From Anaerobiospirillum sp. NML120449 (GTDB lineage: Bacteria > Pseudomonadota > Gammaproteobacteria > Enterobacterales > Succinivibrionaceae), in contig NZ_JALKIL010000030.1 in NCBI RefSeq assembly GCF_023051105.1, forward strand, positions 1 through 57,255: a stretch of 57,255 bases of DNA, written 5' to 3'. Both the position numbers and the translations under genes were made by a program. Below, piece after piece: positions 1-9,043 of this stretch (the first letter of the stretch is position 1; each line of letters begins with the position of its first letter). Below the pieces are notes generated by a model. The model made no database searches. It was not told the DNA's origin and was given only the letters and a program-made list of their open reading frames with translations.

Positions 1-2
1 GC

Positions 3-86
3 ATGAGCAGCATGAGGGTTAGTAGATTGTTTGAGTACGTCATACGAAACTACTTTATGAACAACTACGAGCCAACAAAGGCATAA
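3..86 (+). other. possible C-terminal tail of an ORF entering from the left
   Basis: An open frame runs from the left edge to a TAA at 84-86 and ends with the residues RNYFMNNYEPTKA. It may be the tail of a longer gene outside the window. A transposase is one possibility, because a truncated gene follows at once and the DNA here is clearly more AT-rich than what follows. No family is recognised and the fragment is too short to be sure that it is coding. Confidence 0.2.
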
Positions 87-161
87 ATAAGCCAATATTT
101 GGCGAATACGCCTCAACGCCTAACACTAGTTATTTTAAAAGTCAATTAATTTCAATTATTT

Positions 162-1643
162 TTGAGAGGCATATCCTTCATCGGTTTGCCGTATCAGATC
201 AACGATATCAGCAAGAATATCGAAACTGCCAATGAGGCCATGGTCCGTTATCTGACGCCAAACAATCAGAGCGAGGACAACCGCCGCAAACTCGAAGAGT
301 CAATTGCTGAGCTCAATCGCACCGTATCGGTACTGCATGTAGCTCCGCAGATTAGCAATCTGCTGACCTCGCTGAAAGCCAACACAGCCAAATATACCGA
401 GTACTACAACAAGGATATAGTTTCCCTTATTAACAGCCACCGTCCTTACGAGGCTCTCGAGGTCTATCTCAACATGATTGCTCCTCTGACTACCGTGCTC
501 AAAAAAGAGGTAGATCAGATTACGGCCTTCCGTTTTGGCATTATCGAAACCAGATCGGCTGAGCTTATTCAGACTGGCAGCCTGACCATTGTTATCTGCG
601 TTACTGTGCTGCAGATCATCATGAGTCTGGTCATTGCCCTCAAGGGTGCCAACTATATCCAGCGCAATATCGAGCTGCAGTGCCAGAATGCCAGCGCCCT
701 TGCCCGAGGTGAGTTCAACCTGCAGTTCCCTCCATCAGCTCAGGATGAGTTTGGTCATCTCAACGAAGCCATGAAGGCCATGACCACCAAGCTGCGCGAC
801 ACCATCGGCCATGTTGTTACCCTGTCCAATCAGATTAATGACTCCATGACCAGCGTGGAGCAGGCCTCCTCCAACATCTGTGATGCCATGTCCCGTACCG
901 AAAGCCAGGCCATCACTGTAGCTGCCTCGGCAGATGAGATGGTTTCTACCACTCAGAACATCGCCTCCAACTGCGATACAGCCGCCCAGTCATCCCAGCA
1001 GTCTTCAGACCTGACTCACAATGGCATGGAGATGGTTAACAAGGCCGCAACTGACATCAAGACTCAGTATGAGCAGATGAAGGCCAGCGCCTCTACCATT
1101 AACACTCTGGTAGATCAGGCTCAGCAGATTGGCTCTATCGTCGGCACCATTGATGAAATCGCTGCTCAGACCAACCTGCTGGCCCTTAATGCTGCCATTG
1201 AAGCTGCCCGAGCAGGTGAGGCCGGTCGTGGCTTTGCCGTAGTAGCTGATGAGGTTCGTGCTCTTGCAACCCGTACCACCTCCTCAACCCAGGAAATACG
1301 TGCCATGGTTAACCGCATTCAGGCTGAGACCAGCAATGCCACTGATGCCATGACGGCCAATCTCGACAGCATGGCAGAGGTTGCTGACAGCACTATCACA
1401 GTTCAGAAGACTCTGTCTGACGCGCTCAACTGCGTAAATGAGGTAAACCGCCAGATTACCCATATTGCCGAGGCCTCAGAGCAGCAGACTACCGCTACCT
1501 CCGAGATCTCCAACAACATGCAGACCATTACCCATGCCTCGAGCGATGTCTCGCATGTGGCTCAGCAGGCCCGCCAGATCTCCATTGAGACCTCCAACAG
1601 CCTCCATGATCTGGTACAGAATCTCAAGTTCTTCAAGATCTGA
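162..1643 (+). pseudogene. methyl-accepting chemotaxis protein, 5'-truncated
   Basis: This is a chemoreceptor that would signal to CheA/CheW at the inner membrane. Visible parts are a ligand-binding helical region (about residues 15-125, sharing the MVRYLTP motif with the paralogue at 3206), one membrane segment (about 138-160), a HAMP-like linker, and the signalling tip (about 324-380) with the highly conserved [20 protein letters not shown] stretch. The C-terminus is LKFFKI with no CheR/CheB-tethering pentapeptide. The first transmembrane helix, present in the paralogue, is missing: homology begins at about residue 3. The only start is a TTG without a ribosome binding site, just inside an AT-rich junction. 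I infer loss of about 45 N-terminal codons by insertion or rearrangement. Without the first membrane helix the receptor should not insert correctly, so I call a pseudogene, although the rest of the frame is intact. Confidence 0.8.
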
Positions 1644-3205
1644 TCTGATTAGAGTAACTTGCGCCCAGCCATGCATCAATGCATCAATGCATTCTGGACT
1701 TTCTGCTGACACCCTCTGCAACTGAGAGAAAGGGTACTTTTAGACTGTTTAGTAGTACTTTCAGTTACCAAATCGTTCCTGGTAAGACATAAGTAGCTGT
1801 ATCAAGTTATGCCACTGCAGTCAGTCAGGAACTGTTTTTCAGTCAAAAATTACATGTTTCTTTGGGAGTCGTGATCTGTGCCTCAGCGCACAGCTCATGA
1901 CTCCCTTTTTTTCGTGCTTCTATTCCCTTATGCTAAATACCTAAAATCTGATTTTCATATTGTACAGTTCGCTTTACATCGATCCTTAAAGACACTTGAG
2001 GCCCTGAAGCTCTGACATCAGGCCAGGCAGCCCTTTTCAGCCTGGCATCAACATGCTGACTACCACGCTTGAGCGTTTCATTACCATCAGGACATACATA
2101 AGGCAGATAACGAGTTTCCAATATATCGATACCTCAATATGTTAGCGTATCCATGCATGATGCTCCCTTAGTCTGCCCGATGTTCCCCTGTGTCGCCATG
2201 AACAAAGTCTCATATGCTCACTTTCTTCAGGTGCAAAGCTGTTTTGTATCAGGCTGCTGCTCTATTTGCTATACCGCTGCTGCACTGTTTTGTATTCAGC
2301 TGCTCTGACTTCACTATAGCGATTTGTCATAGATTTACTGTTTCGCTCATCTTATGAGCAAGATGCAAACTTCTTAAGCAGATAACAGCCTGACTGATGG
2401 GGATTATGGCTCTCATCAGGAAGAAACTGACCATTAACATCATCCAAAGTCCCTGGATGCGGGCCGTTTTGACCGACAATGATGAAATCTGACCGTTCAG
2501 ATGAGGCATTAAGCTGCATCATTGAGCAGTTATCAGGTGCAAGCCTGGGTCAATCACAACATAAGAGCAGCGCAGGAGTGAGCTCATCATGATCACCATA
2601 CGTTCCCTTCGTTTTCGCAACCACCCTCCCGAATGCCGGTAATTATCCTTTTACCACTGAGTGGCTCATACATGAAACAGCTGTACAGCAAAACAAACAG
2701 GCCTTCGTCCAACCGGCCCGTTGATTGCACTGAATGAGAAATCAAGCCGTTCTGAGCTGACTTACACAGCACTTACAGCTCATGAGTCCCCATGAAAGTA
2801 AGAGCTTTATGAACAGTAAATGAAGAAAATCTGTGAGATCACTGCGGCACCGCTTATTTGCTGACTGAAGCCTGCAGATCTGAGCATTGTCTGCGCTTAG
2901 CAGACCTGTTTGTCACAAACTTTGACCTTACCTTTATCCCTGAAAGCCATGATGTACCTGTAAGCCTTGCTGCATACCGGAATCCATTAATGCAGTTGCA
3001 TTAATACCTTACTCTGCACGGCTCGATGAGACATCTGCGCCCCTGATATCTGCAGACAAAGCCTGTTTCCTGCACCTGCACCTGCAGCATCACAGCACGC
3101 CTGTCGGCCAGAAACTCAAGGATCACCGGAATATATGCCGGTGCCGGACAATGATATTGAAGTCAAAGGACAGATAACTACCCACCGCCTTAGTGAGGGC
3201 TGGAT
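1644..3205. other. non-coding gap between the two chemoreceptor genes
   Basis: About 1.5 kb without a convincing gene on either strand. It holds a 9-bp direct repeat (atgcatca-type, about 1671-1691), the terminator at 1864-1912, and a small hairpin (CACCGG/CCGGTG, about 3125-3145) before the next gene. No clear sigma-28 promoter was seen. Confidence 0.6.
1864..1912 (+). terminator. rho-independent terminator
   Basis: A long stem (GGGAGTC...GACTCCC with inner CTGTGC/GCACAG) is followed by seven T. It lies about 220 bp after the truncated chemoreceptor gene and probably ends its transcript. Confidence 0.85.
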
Positions 3206-4807
3206 ATGAAGTTTTTCTCTATCAAACACCGCATGTGTGTTGCGTTTTTCTCCATCCTGCTGCTGTCAATGACAGTCTCGGGACTGGCCATTAATTCCAT
3301 GTACAAGTCGATTGAAATCGCTACTGAGCTCAAGAGTGTTCTGAGCATTCAGTACAAGCGTATTCATGAGACCAGTGCCGCCATTGAGGCAGTCCATGAG
3401 AACATGGTGCGCTACCTCACACCAAGGAATCAGACTGATGGCAATCTAATGGCGGTAGAGAAAGCTCTTGAGAACCTTGATAAGGCCGTGGGCGTTATGA
3501 AGGGCAAAGCCGATACCCAGAAAATTCTGAAGGTACTTAAGGCTGATGTGGCCAAATACACAAGTGTGTACCGCAACGATATTACCAGGCTCATTAAGAA
3601 CAATCAGGCTTATGAGGCCCTCGAGCTGTACCTGACCGTACTGGCCCCGCTGACTTCGGACATCAAACGCAGCGCCGATGGACTGATGGCCATACGTTTT
3701 GCCGTACTGGACTCATCTTCTACAGCCCTTGTCCAGACTACTGCCCTGTGGACCATTGTGGGCATGACCTTCACTCAGGTTCTTCTCAGCCTCTTTATTG
3801 CCAAGTGGCTTGCCTACTATATCGAAAGCAACATCAAATCTCAGTGCGACAATGCCCGCTCCCTTGCTGATGGTGACTTCCGCTTTGAATTCAAACCATC
3901 AACCAGGGATGAGTTTGGCATTCTCAATACAGCCATGAAGACCATGGCGGACAAGCTGCGCAATACCATTTCTGAAACCATTGACCTGACACGCGAGGTT
4001 GAAGACTCCATGAAGGACATGGAGCAGTCAGCAATCAACATCTGTGAGGCCATGGCCCGTACCGAGCGCAAGGCCATTTCCGTTTCAGCATCGGCTGAAG
4101 AGATGGTGGCCACTACCACCAATATCGCACGCAACTGTACTGATGCCGCCCGGTCATCACAGGAGTCATCTGACCTGACAAGTCAGGGCATGAAGAGCGT
4201 CAACAACGCATCAGGCTCCATCATGACGCAGTATGATCAGATGAAGCACAATGCCTCTGCCATTCAGTCACTGGCTGAGCAGGCCATGAAGATTGGCTCC
4301 ATTGTCGGCACCATTGATGACATTGCAGCTCAGACCAACCTGCTGGCCCTTAACGCCGCCATTGAGGCTGCCCGAGCCGGTGAGGCCGGCCGTGGCTTTG
4401 CTGTGGTAGCCGATGAGGTACGAGCCCTCGCTACCCGAACTACGGCCTCAACTCAGGAAATCAAGGGCATGGTCGACCGAATTCAGAGTGAGACCTCTCT
4501 TGCTACCGACGCCATGAAGACCAATCTGGACAACATGTCACAAGTAGCAGCCTCAAGCAGCGCCGTTCAGGAAACCCTCTCTCAGGCACTGAGCAACGTA
4601 AACGAGGTTAACACTCAGATAAGTCAGATTGCCACAGCAGCATCGCAGCAGACAGCCGCCTCAACTGATATCTCCAACAACATGCAGGATATTACCCATG
4701 AAGCCTCAGAGGTGAACAATGTAGCCAAGGGAGCACGAGATATCTTCATTAATACCTCACAGCGCCTTGATAACCTCATTGAAAACCTCAGGTACTTCAA
4801 GATCTGA
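3206..4807 (+). CDS. methyl-accepting chemotaxis protein
   Basis: Full-length chemoreceptor of 533 residues. It has an N-terminal membrane helix (about 8-29), a periplasmic four-helix-bundle-type sensing region (about 30-175), a second membrane helix (about 178-203), a HAMP linker (about 205-260), and a coiled-coil signalling domain with the conserved tip at about 365-420 ([20 protein letters not shown]). Glu/Gln-rich flanks are probable methylation sites. The ligand cannot be told from sequence. The ATG has GAGGG six bases upstream. The protein ends LRYFKI and lacks a CheR/CheB-tethering pentapeptide. It is a close paralogue of the truncated receptor upstream, so the pair looks like a tandem duplication. 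The flagellins follow directly, which fits a motility region. Confidence 0.95.
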   Translation: MKFFSIKHRMCVAFFSILLLSMTVSGLAINSMYKSIEIATELKSVLSIQYKRIHETSAAIEAVHENMVRYLTPRNQTDGNLMAVEKALENLDKAVGVMKGKADTQKILKVLKADVAKYTSVYRNDITRLIKNNQAYEALELYLTVLAPLTSDIKRSADGLMAIRFAVLDSSSTALVQTTALWTIVGMTFTQVLLSLFIAKWLAYYIESNIKSQCDNARSLADGDFRFEFKPSTRDEFGILNTAMKTMADKLRNTISETIDLTREVEDSMKDMEQSAINICEAMARTERKAISVSASAEEMVATTTNIARNCTDAARSSQESSDLTSQGMKSVNNASGSIMTQYDQMKHNASAIQSLAEQAMKIGSIVGTIDDIAAQTNLLALNAAIEAARAGEAGRGFAVVADEVRALATRTTASTQEIKGMVDRIQSETSLATDAMKTNLDNMSQVAASSSAVQETLSQALSNVNEVNTQISQIATAASQQTAASTDISNNMQDITHEASEVNNVAKGARDIFINTSQRLDNLIENLRYFKI

Positions 4808-4859
4808 TAAGCGGCCGCCCGCTGCCCGCCGCAGCGCGCAACCCAAAAACAAATCACAC

Positions 4860-4902
4860 GAGCCATGCCCCTGCCCACAGCGCAGCGTCATGGCTCTTTT
4901 AT
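4860..4902 (+). terminator. rho-independent terminator after chemoreceptor gene
   Basis: Perfect 8-bp stem GAGCCATG/CATGGCTC followed by TTTTATTTT, about 50 bp after the stop codon at 4807. Confidence 0.8.
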
Positions 4903-5195
4903 TTTGCGCTCCTCCGGACCCAACCTCCTTATCACCAGCCCAGTCCAGCCCCTGTGCCGCAGCAGCATGCAAACCACCTGTAGAACGGCATCCAGCCGTA
5001 CCCCCTGTCCGTCATCCGCCTGCAGGATACCTGAGAGGCAGCAGTCGGAAGCTTTGCTTTTTCAGCAGCCATAGATCTCAAACATGGTCTGGACTGATGC
5101 TGTACTGACATACTGAAAATCAATATTAATCAATTCTTACGCAAACAAACACTTTAGTCATTATTGACAGTATAGAATCGCACAAGAACGGGAAT

Positions 5196-5222
5196 GCAAA
5201 CGTTTACGGAGCTGTAATTGCA
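5196..5222 (+). promoter_or_regulatory. sigma-54-like promoter with abutting palindrome, flagellin 1
   Basis: GG at 5208-5209 and GC at 5220-5221 are exactly ten bases apart, with TTGCA at the -12 element, as sigma-54 promoters require. The palindrome-like GCAAACGTTTAC (5196-5207) touches the -24 GG and resembles LacI/PurR-family operators. The same arrangement is kept before all three flagellins. Sigma-54 control of flagellin is known in Vibrio and Aeromonas. Confidence 0.55.
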
Positions 5223-5326
5223 GTATCTATAATGCAAGGCTTTCATGATATGACTGCATCTTTGATTTCTATGGGCTTTCATGTTGAAAATCTGAGCTTT
5301 ACTTCGTTCCATTAGATAAGGAAGCC

Positions 5327-5503
5327 ATGGCAGAAATCAATTTCCTGTCACGGTACCAGGAAGACACTAATACAAAAGGCAACAGCTATGGCAGTTTACG
5401 TCAATACCAATGTTTCAAGCCTCAACGGCCGCAGATACCTCAACAACGTACAGAATCAGCTCACTACCACATACCAGAGACTCTCTTCAGGTCTGAGAAT
5501 TAA
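5327..5503 (+). CDS. short leader ORF overlapping the start of flagellin 1
   Basis: A 58-codon frame starts at an ATG with an excellent AAGGA ribosome binding site four bases upstream. It runs into the flagellin gene in another frame (the starts are 61 bases apart). The flagellin ATG itself has only a weak AAGGC-type site, so ribosomes may load at the leader. The peptide begins MAEINFLSRYQEDTNTKGNS and matches no family I know. The same start, binding site and 61-base offset occur before all three flagellins. Only the first 20 codons are independent evidence, because the rest overlaps conserved flagellin sequence. It may be a coupling leader rather than a functional protein. Confidence 0.4.
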   Translation: MAEINFLSRYQEDTNTKGNSYGSLRQYQCFKPQRPQIPQQRTESAHYHIPETLFRSEN

Positions 5504-6299
5504 TTCTGCCAAGGACGACGCTGCCGGCCTGCAGATCTCCAGCCGTTTAACCACCCAGATTAATGGCCTGAACCAGGGTAACCGCAACAGCTCTGACGGC
5601 ATCGCCGTAGCTCAGACTATTGAGGGTGCCATGGACGAAATGTCCGGCATGCTCCAGAAGATCCGTACTCTTGCTGTACAGGCCAAGAACGGCACTAACA
5701 CCCTGGAAGACCGTAAAGCCCTGAGTAAGGAGGCTACTGCCTTAGCTCAGGAAGTGACCCGTATTGCTCAGAAGACCACTTTCGGTGGCGCAACCGTTCT
5801 CGATGGTGCCGGCGGCTTACTGACCAAGCTTGCAGGCGCTCAGGGCAACTCTGTAGGTGAGCTTATCCTTCAGGTAGGCGCTAACAGCGGCGATACAATA
5901 TCTTTCCAGGTTCAGTCCATGAAGTTCTCCCAGATAGCTAAAGGCGGCGGTATTGCTGATGCTAACCTGGCGAAGTTCTTCTCCAAGGATAATGCAATCG
6001 TTGTATTCTCCAACGCTGCAGATATCGATGAAGCTATCACTGGCATGGACAAGATGATTGCTCTGGTTGACTCACAGCGCGCCGGCCTAGGTGCAATCCA
6101 GAACCGACTTGAGAGCTCAATCCGCAACCAGGCAAACGTTTCTGCCAACCAGTCCGATGCCCGCTCACGTATTCGTGACGCAGACTTCGCCGAAGAGTCC
6201 GCCAATCTGTCTCAGCAGTCCATCATTCAGCAGGCTGCTACTTCCATGCTGATGCAGGCCAACACCCGTCCACAGCTGGGTCTGTCCCTGCTGGGCTAA
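5388..6299 (+). CDS. fliC: flagellin (copy 1)
   Basis: Structural protein of the flagellar filament, exported by the flagellar type III system. The protein has 303 residues. The N-terminal D0/D1 region (about 1-140) carries the hallmark [19 protein letters not shown], and the C-terminal D1/D0 region (about 225-303) carries QNRLESSIRNQANVSANQSD and ends LGLSLLG. The middle (about 140-225) is short and variable between copies, with no large D2/D3 insertion. The start fits the conserved MAVYVNTNVSSLNG beginning. The gene has its own sigma-54-like promoter, leader ORF and terminator. Its two neighbours are nearly identical at both ends, so the three could form a mixed filament or alternate; which one is expressed cannot be seen. 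Confidence 0.97.
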   Translation: MAVYVNTNVSSLNGRRYLNNVQNQLTTTYQRLSSGLRINSAKDDAAGLQISSRLTTQINGLNQGNRNSSDGIAVAQTIEGAMDEMSGMLQKIRTLAVQAKNGTNTLEDRKALSKEATALAQEVTRIAQKTTFGGATVLDGAGGLLTKLAGAQGNSVGELILQVGANSGDTISFQVQSMKFSQIAKGGGIADANLAKFFSKDNAIVVFSNAADIDEAITGMDKMIALVDSQRAGLGAIQNRLESSIRNQANVSANQSDARSRIRDADFAEESANLSQQSIIQQAATSMLMQANTRPQLGLSLLG

Positions 6300-6321
6300 T
6301 CTGAGCCTCACAGCTAACACG

Positions 6322-6386
6322 AGCTCGGCACTAAGCCGAGCTGCCACGCAAAGCCCCTGGCCTTATGGTCGGGGGCTTTGCTTTTT
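6322..6386 (+). terminator. double hairpin terminator after flagellin 1
   Basis: A first perfect hairpin AGCTCGGC/GCCGAGCT (6322-6342) is followed by a second, GCAAAGCCCC/GGGGCTTTGC (6348-6381), with a five-T run. Confidence 0.9.
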
Positions 6387-6519
6387 CAGCAGCCATAGAT
6401 CTGCAATCTGGTCTGGACTGATGCAGGCCTGACATACTGAAAATCAATGTTAATCAATCCGTACGCAAACAAACACTTTAGTCATTATTGACAGTATAGA
6501 ATCGCACAAGGACGGGAAT

Positions 6520-6546
6520 GCAAACGTTTACGGAGCTGTAATTGCA
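6520..6546 (+). promoter_or_regulatory. sigma-54-like promoter with abutting palindrome, flagellin 2
   Basis: GG (6532-6533) and GC (6544-6545) are ten bases apart with TTGCA at -12. GCAAACGTTTAC (6520-6531) abuts the -24 element as in copy 1. Confidence 0.55.
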
Positions 6547-6650
6547 GTATCTATATCGCAAGGCTTTCATGATATGACTGCATCTTTGATTTCCATGGGC
6601 TTTCAGGTTGAAAATCTGAGCTTTACTTCGTTCCCTTAGATAAGGAAGCC

Positions 6651-6827
6651 ATGGCAGAAATCAATTTCCTGTCACGGTACCAGGAAGACACTAATATAAA
6701 AGGCAACAGCTATGGCAGTTTACGTCAATACCAATGTTTCCAGCCTCAACGGCCGCAGATACCTCAACAACGTACAGAATCAGCTCACTACCACATACCA
6801 GAGACTCTCTTCAGGTCTGAGAATTAA
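6651..6827 (+). CDS. short leader ORF overlapping the start of flagellin 2
   Basis: Same 58-codon frame as before flagellin 1, with the same AAGGA site and 61-base offset. In the first 20 codons only one differs from copy 1 (ACA to ATA). Confidence 0.4.
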   Translation: MAEINFLSRYQEDTNIKGNSYGSLRQYQCFQPQRPQIPQQRTESAHYHIPETLFRSEN

Positions 6828-7638
6828 TTCTGCCAAGGACGACGCTGCCGGCCTGCAGATCTCCAGCCGTTTAACTACCCAGATTAATGGCCTCAACCAG
6901 GGTAACCGTAACAGCGCCGATGGTATTGCTGTTGCTCAGACTATTGAAGGCGCTATGGACGAAATGTCCGGCATGCTCCAGAAGATCCGTACTCTGGCTG
7001 TACAGGCCAAGAACGGCACCAACACCCTGGAAGACCGTAAGGCCCTTGCAAAAGAAGCTACCTCACTGGCTCAGGAAATTACCCGTATCGCCAAGGACAC
7101 CACTTTCGGCGGTGCAACCGTTCTCGATGGTGCCGGCGGCTTACTGACCAAGGTTGCAGGCGGTGGTGCAGGTGCTGCTGTCGGCAACTCAATTGGTGAG
7201 CTTATCCTTCAGGTGGGAGCTAACAGCGGCGACACAATCTCTTTCCAGGTTCAATCCATGAAGTTCTCCCAAATCGCTCTGGGCGGCGGTATCCAGGACG
7301 CTACTCTGAAGAACTTCTACTCCAAGGATAATGCCGTAATTACATTCAGCGATGCAGCAAAGATTGATGATGCTATTTCTGGCATGGACAAGATGATTGC
7401 TCTGGTGGACAGTCAGCGTGCTGGCCTAGGTGCAATCCAGAACCGACTGGAGAGCTCAATCCGCAACCAGGCTAACGTTTCTGCCAACCAGTCTGATGCC
7501 CGTTCACGTATTCGTGACGCAGACTTCGCCGAAGAGTCCGCTAATCTGTCTCAGCAGTCCATCATTCAGCAGGCTGCCACTTCCATGCTGATGCAGGCCA
7601 ATACCCGTCCACAGCTGGGTCTGTCCCTGCTGGGCTAA
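6712..7638 (+). CDS. fliC: flagellin (copy 2)
   Basis: Flagellar filament protein of 308 residues. The N-terminal hallmark [15 protein letters not shown] and the C-terminal block ending LGLSLLG match copy 1 almost residue for residue. The central part differs and carries a short Gly/Ala-rich insertion (GGGAGAAVG, about residue 150), which makes it five residues longer. It has its own promoter block and terminator, so it is probably transcribed on its own. The near-identical ends point to recent duplication or gene conversion. Confidence 0.97.
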   Translation: MAVYVNTNVSSLNGRRYLNNVQNQLTTTYQRLSSGLRINSAKDDAAGLQISSRLTTQINGLNQGNRNSADGIAVAQTIEGAMDEMSGMLQKIRTLAVQAKNGTNTLEDRKALAKEATSLAQEITRIAKDTTFGGATVLDGAGGLLTKVAGGGAGAAVGNSIGELILQVGANSGDTISFQVQSMKFSQIALGGGIQDATLKNFYSKDNAVITFSDAAKIDDAISGMDKMIALVDSQRAGLGAIQNRLESSIRNQANVSANQSDARSRIRDADFAEESANLSQQSIIQQAATSMLMQANTRPQLGLSLLG

Positions 7639-7660
7639 TCTGAGCCTCACAGCTAACACG

Positions 7661-7724
7661 AGCTCGGCACTAAGCCGAGCTGCCACGCAAAGCCCCTGAC
7701 CTTATGGTCGGGGGCTTTGCTTTT
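7661..7724 (+). terminator. double hairpin terminator after flagellin 2
   Basis: Same two hairpins as after flagellin 1: AGCTCGGC/GCCGAGCT (7661-7681), then GCAAAGCCCC/GGGGCTTTGC (7687-7720) and four T. Confidence 0.9.
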
Positions 7725-7856
7725 ACAGCTGCCATAGATCTGCCACTCAGTCAGGACTGATGCAGGACTAACCCAAAAAATCAATATTAATGAATCCGTG
7801 CGCAAACATACACTTTCTTCATTATTGACAGTATGGAATCGCACAAAGACGGGCAT

Positions 7857-7883
7857 GCAAACGTTTACGGAGCCATACTTGCA
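7857..7883 (+). promoter_or_regulatory. sigma-54-like promoter with abutting palindrome, flagellin 3
   Basis: GG (7869-7870) and GC (7881-7882) are ten bases apart and CTTGCA is kept, although the spacer has changed (agccatactt instead of agctgtaatt). Conservation of the key bases while the spacer drifts supports a real promoter. GCAAACGTTTAC (7857-7868) is unchanged. Confidence 0.6.
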
Positions 7884-7987
7884 GTATCTATAACACCAAG
7901 CTTTGATGATATGACTGCATCTTTGATTTTTACTGGATATAAGGTTGAAAACAGGGACTTTACTTCGTTCTAATAGATAAGGAAGCC

Positions 7988-8164
7988 ATGGCAGAAATTA
8001 ACACCCTGTCACGGTACCAGGAAGACACTACTACAAAAGGCAACAGCTATGGCAGTTTACGTCAATACCAATGTTTCCAGCCTCAACGGCCGCAGATACC
8101 TCAACAACGTACAGAATCAGCTCACTACCACATACCAGAGACTCTCTTCAGGTCTGAGAATTAA
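7988..8164 (+). CDS. short leader ORF overlapping the start of flagellin 3
   Basis: Same frame, AAGGA site and 61-base offset as in copies 1 and 2. Among the first 20 codons it differs from copy 1 at four: ATC/ATT and AAT/AAC are synonymous, TTC/ACC and AAT/ACT are not. The frame stays open to the same stop position inside the flagellin gene. Confidence 0.4.
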   Translation: MAEINTLSRYQEDTTTKGNSYGSLRQYQCFQPQRPQIPQQRTESAHYHIPETLFRSEN

Positions 8165-8954
8165 TTCTGCCAAGGACGACGCTGCCGGCCTGCAGATCTC
8201 CAGCCGTTTAACTACCCAGATTAATGGCCTCAACCAGGGTAACCGTAACAGCTCTGACGGCATCGCTCTTGCCCAGACTGTTGAAGGTGCCATGGACGAA
8301 ATGTCCGGCATGCTCCAGAAGATCCGTACTCTGGCTGTACAGGCCAAGAACGGCACTAACACCCTGGAAGACCGTAAAGCCCTGGGCAAAGAGGCTTCTG
8401 CTTTAGCTCAGGAAATTACCCGCATTGCTCAGAAGACTACTTTCGGCGGCCAGCAGATCCTCGACGGCGCCTATGGTCTTCTCACTAAGGCTGGTGGTAA
8501 TAACTCCATCGGCCAGCTGACCTTACAGGTAGGCGCAAATAAAGGCGATACCATTACTTTCCAGGTTCAGGCAATGAAGTTCTCTCAGATTGCGATCGGA
8601 GGTGGTGTAGCCGACGCCGAACTGACCAAGTTCTTCTCCAAGACTAATACTGTTATCGTATTCTCCAATGTTGCAAACATCGATGCAGCTATTGAAGGCA
8701 TGGACAAGATGATTGCCAAGGTTGATGGCACACGCGCTGACCTAGGTGCAATCCAGAACCGACTTGAGAGCTCAATCCGCAACCAGGCAAACGTTTCTGC
8801 CAACCAGTCTGATGCCCGTTCACGTATTCGTGACGCAGACTTCGCCGAAGAGTCCGCCAATCTGTCTCAGCAGTCCATCATTCAGCAGGCTGCTACCTCC
8901 ATGCTGATGCAGGCCAATACCCGCCCACAGCTGGGTCTGTCCCTGCTGGGCTAA
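8049..8954 (+). CDS. fliC: flagellin (copy 3)
   Basis: Flagellar filament protein of 301 residues and the most divergent of the three. The central part (about 130-225) has its own sequence (GGQQILDGAYGLLTKAGG), while the first 120 or so and the last 70 or so residues match copies 1 and 2. It ends LGLSLLG like them. It has its own promoter block, which has drifted more than that of copy 2, and its own terminator. It is probably the older duplicate with ends homogenised by gene conversion. Confidence 0.97.
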   Translation: MAVYVNTNVSSLNGRRYLNNVQNQLTTTYQRLSSGLRINSAKDDAAGLQISSRLTTQINGLNQGNRNSSDGIALAQTVEGAMDEMSGMLQKIRTLAVQAKNGTNTLEDRKALGKEASALAQEITRIAQKTTFGGQQILDGAYGLLTKAGGNNSIGQLTLQVGANKGDTITFQVQAMKFSQIAIGGGVADAELTKFFSKTNTVIVFSNVANIDAAIEGMDKMIAKVDGTRADLGAIQNRLESSIRNQANVSANQSDARSRIRDADFAEESANLSQQSIIQQAATSMLMQANTRPQLGLSLLG

Positions 8955-9002
8955 TCTGAGCCTTACAGCTAATCCGAGCTCGGCACTAAGCTGAGTTGCC
9001 AC

Positions 9003-9043
9003 GCAAAGCCCCTGACCTTATGGTCGGGGGCTTTGTTTTTTTT
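9003..9043 (+). terminator. terminator after flagellin 3
   Basis: GCAAAGCCCC/GGGGCTTTGT stem followed by an eight-T run. The upstream AGCTCGGC hairpin of the other copies is imperfect here. Confidence 0.9.

Larger units (their letters stand above)
5049..9043 (+). repeat. three tandem copies of a flagellin cassette (about 1.3 kb each)
   Basis: Gene start-to-start distances are 1324 and 1337 bp. Each cassette holds the same upstream block, flagellin gene and terminator. Homology between copies begins inside the terminator T-run (about 5049, 6375 and 7715), so the duplicated unit runs from terminator to terminator. Both ends of each gene are nearly identical between copies and the middle differs, which suggests duplication followed by gene conversion of the ends. 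Confidence 0.9.

Noticed and set aside
5049..5387. Sigma-28 promoter for the flagellins
   Set aside because: No TAAA-N15-GCCGATAA match was found. The GG-N10-GC pattern kept in all three copies fits sigma-54 better.
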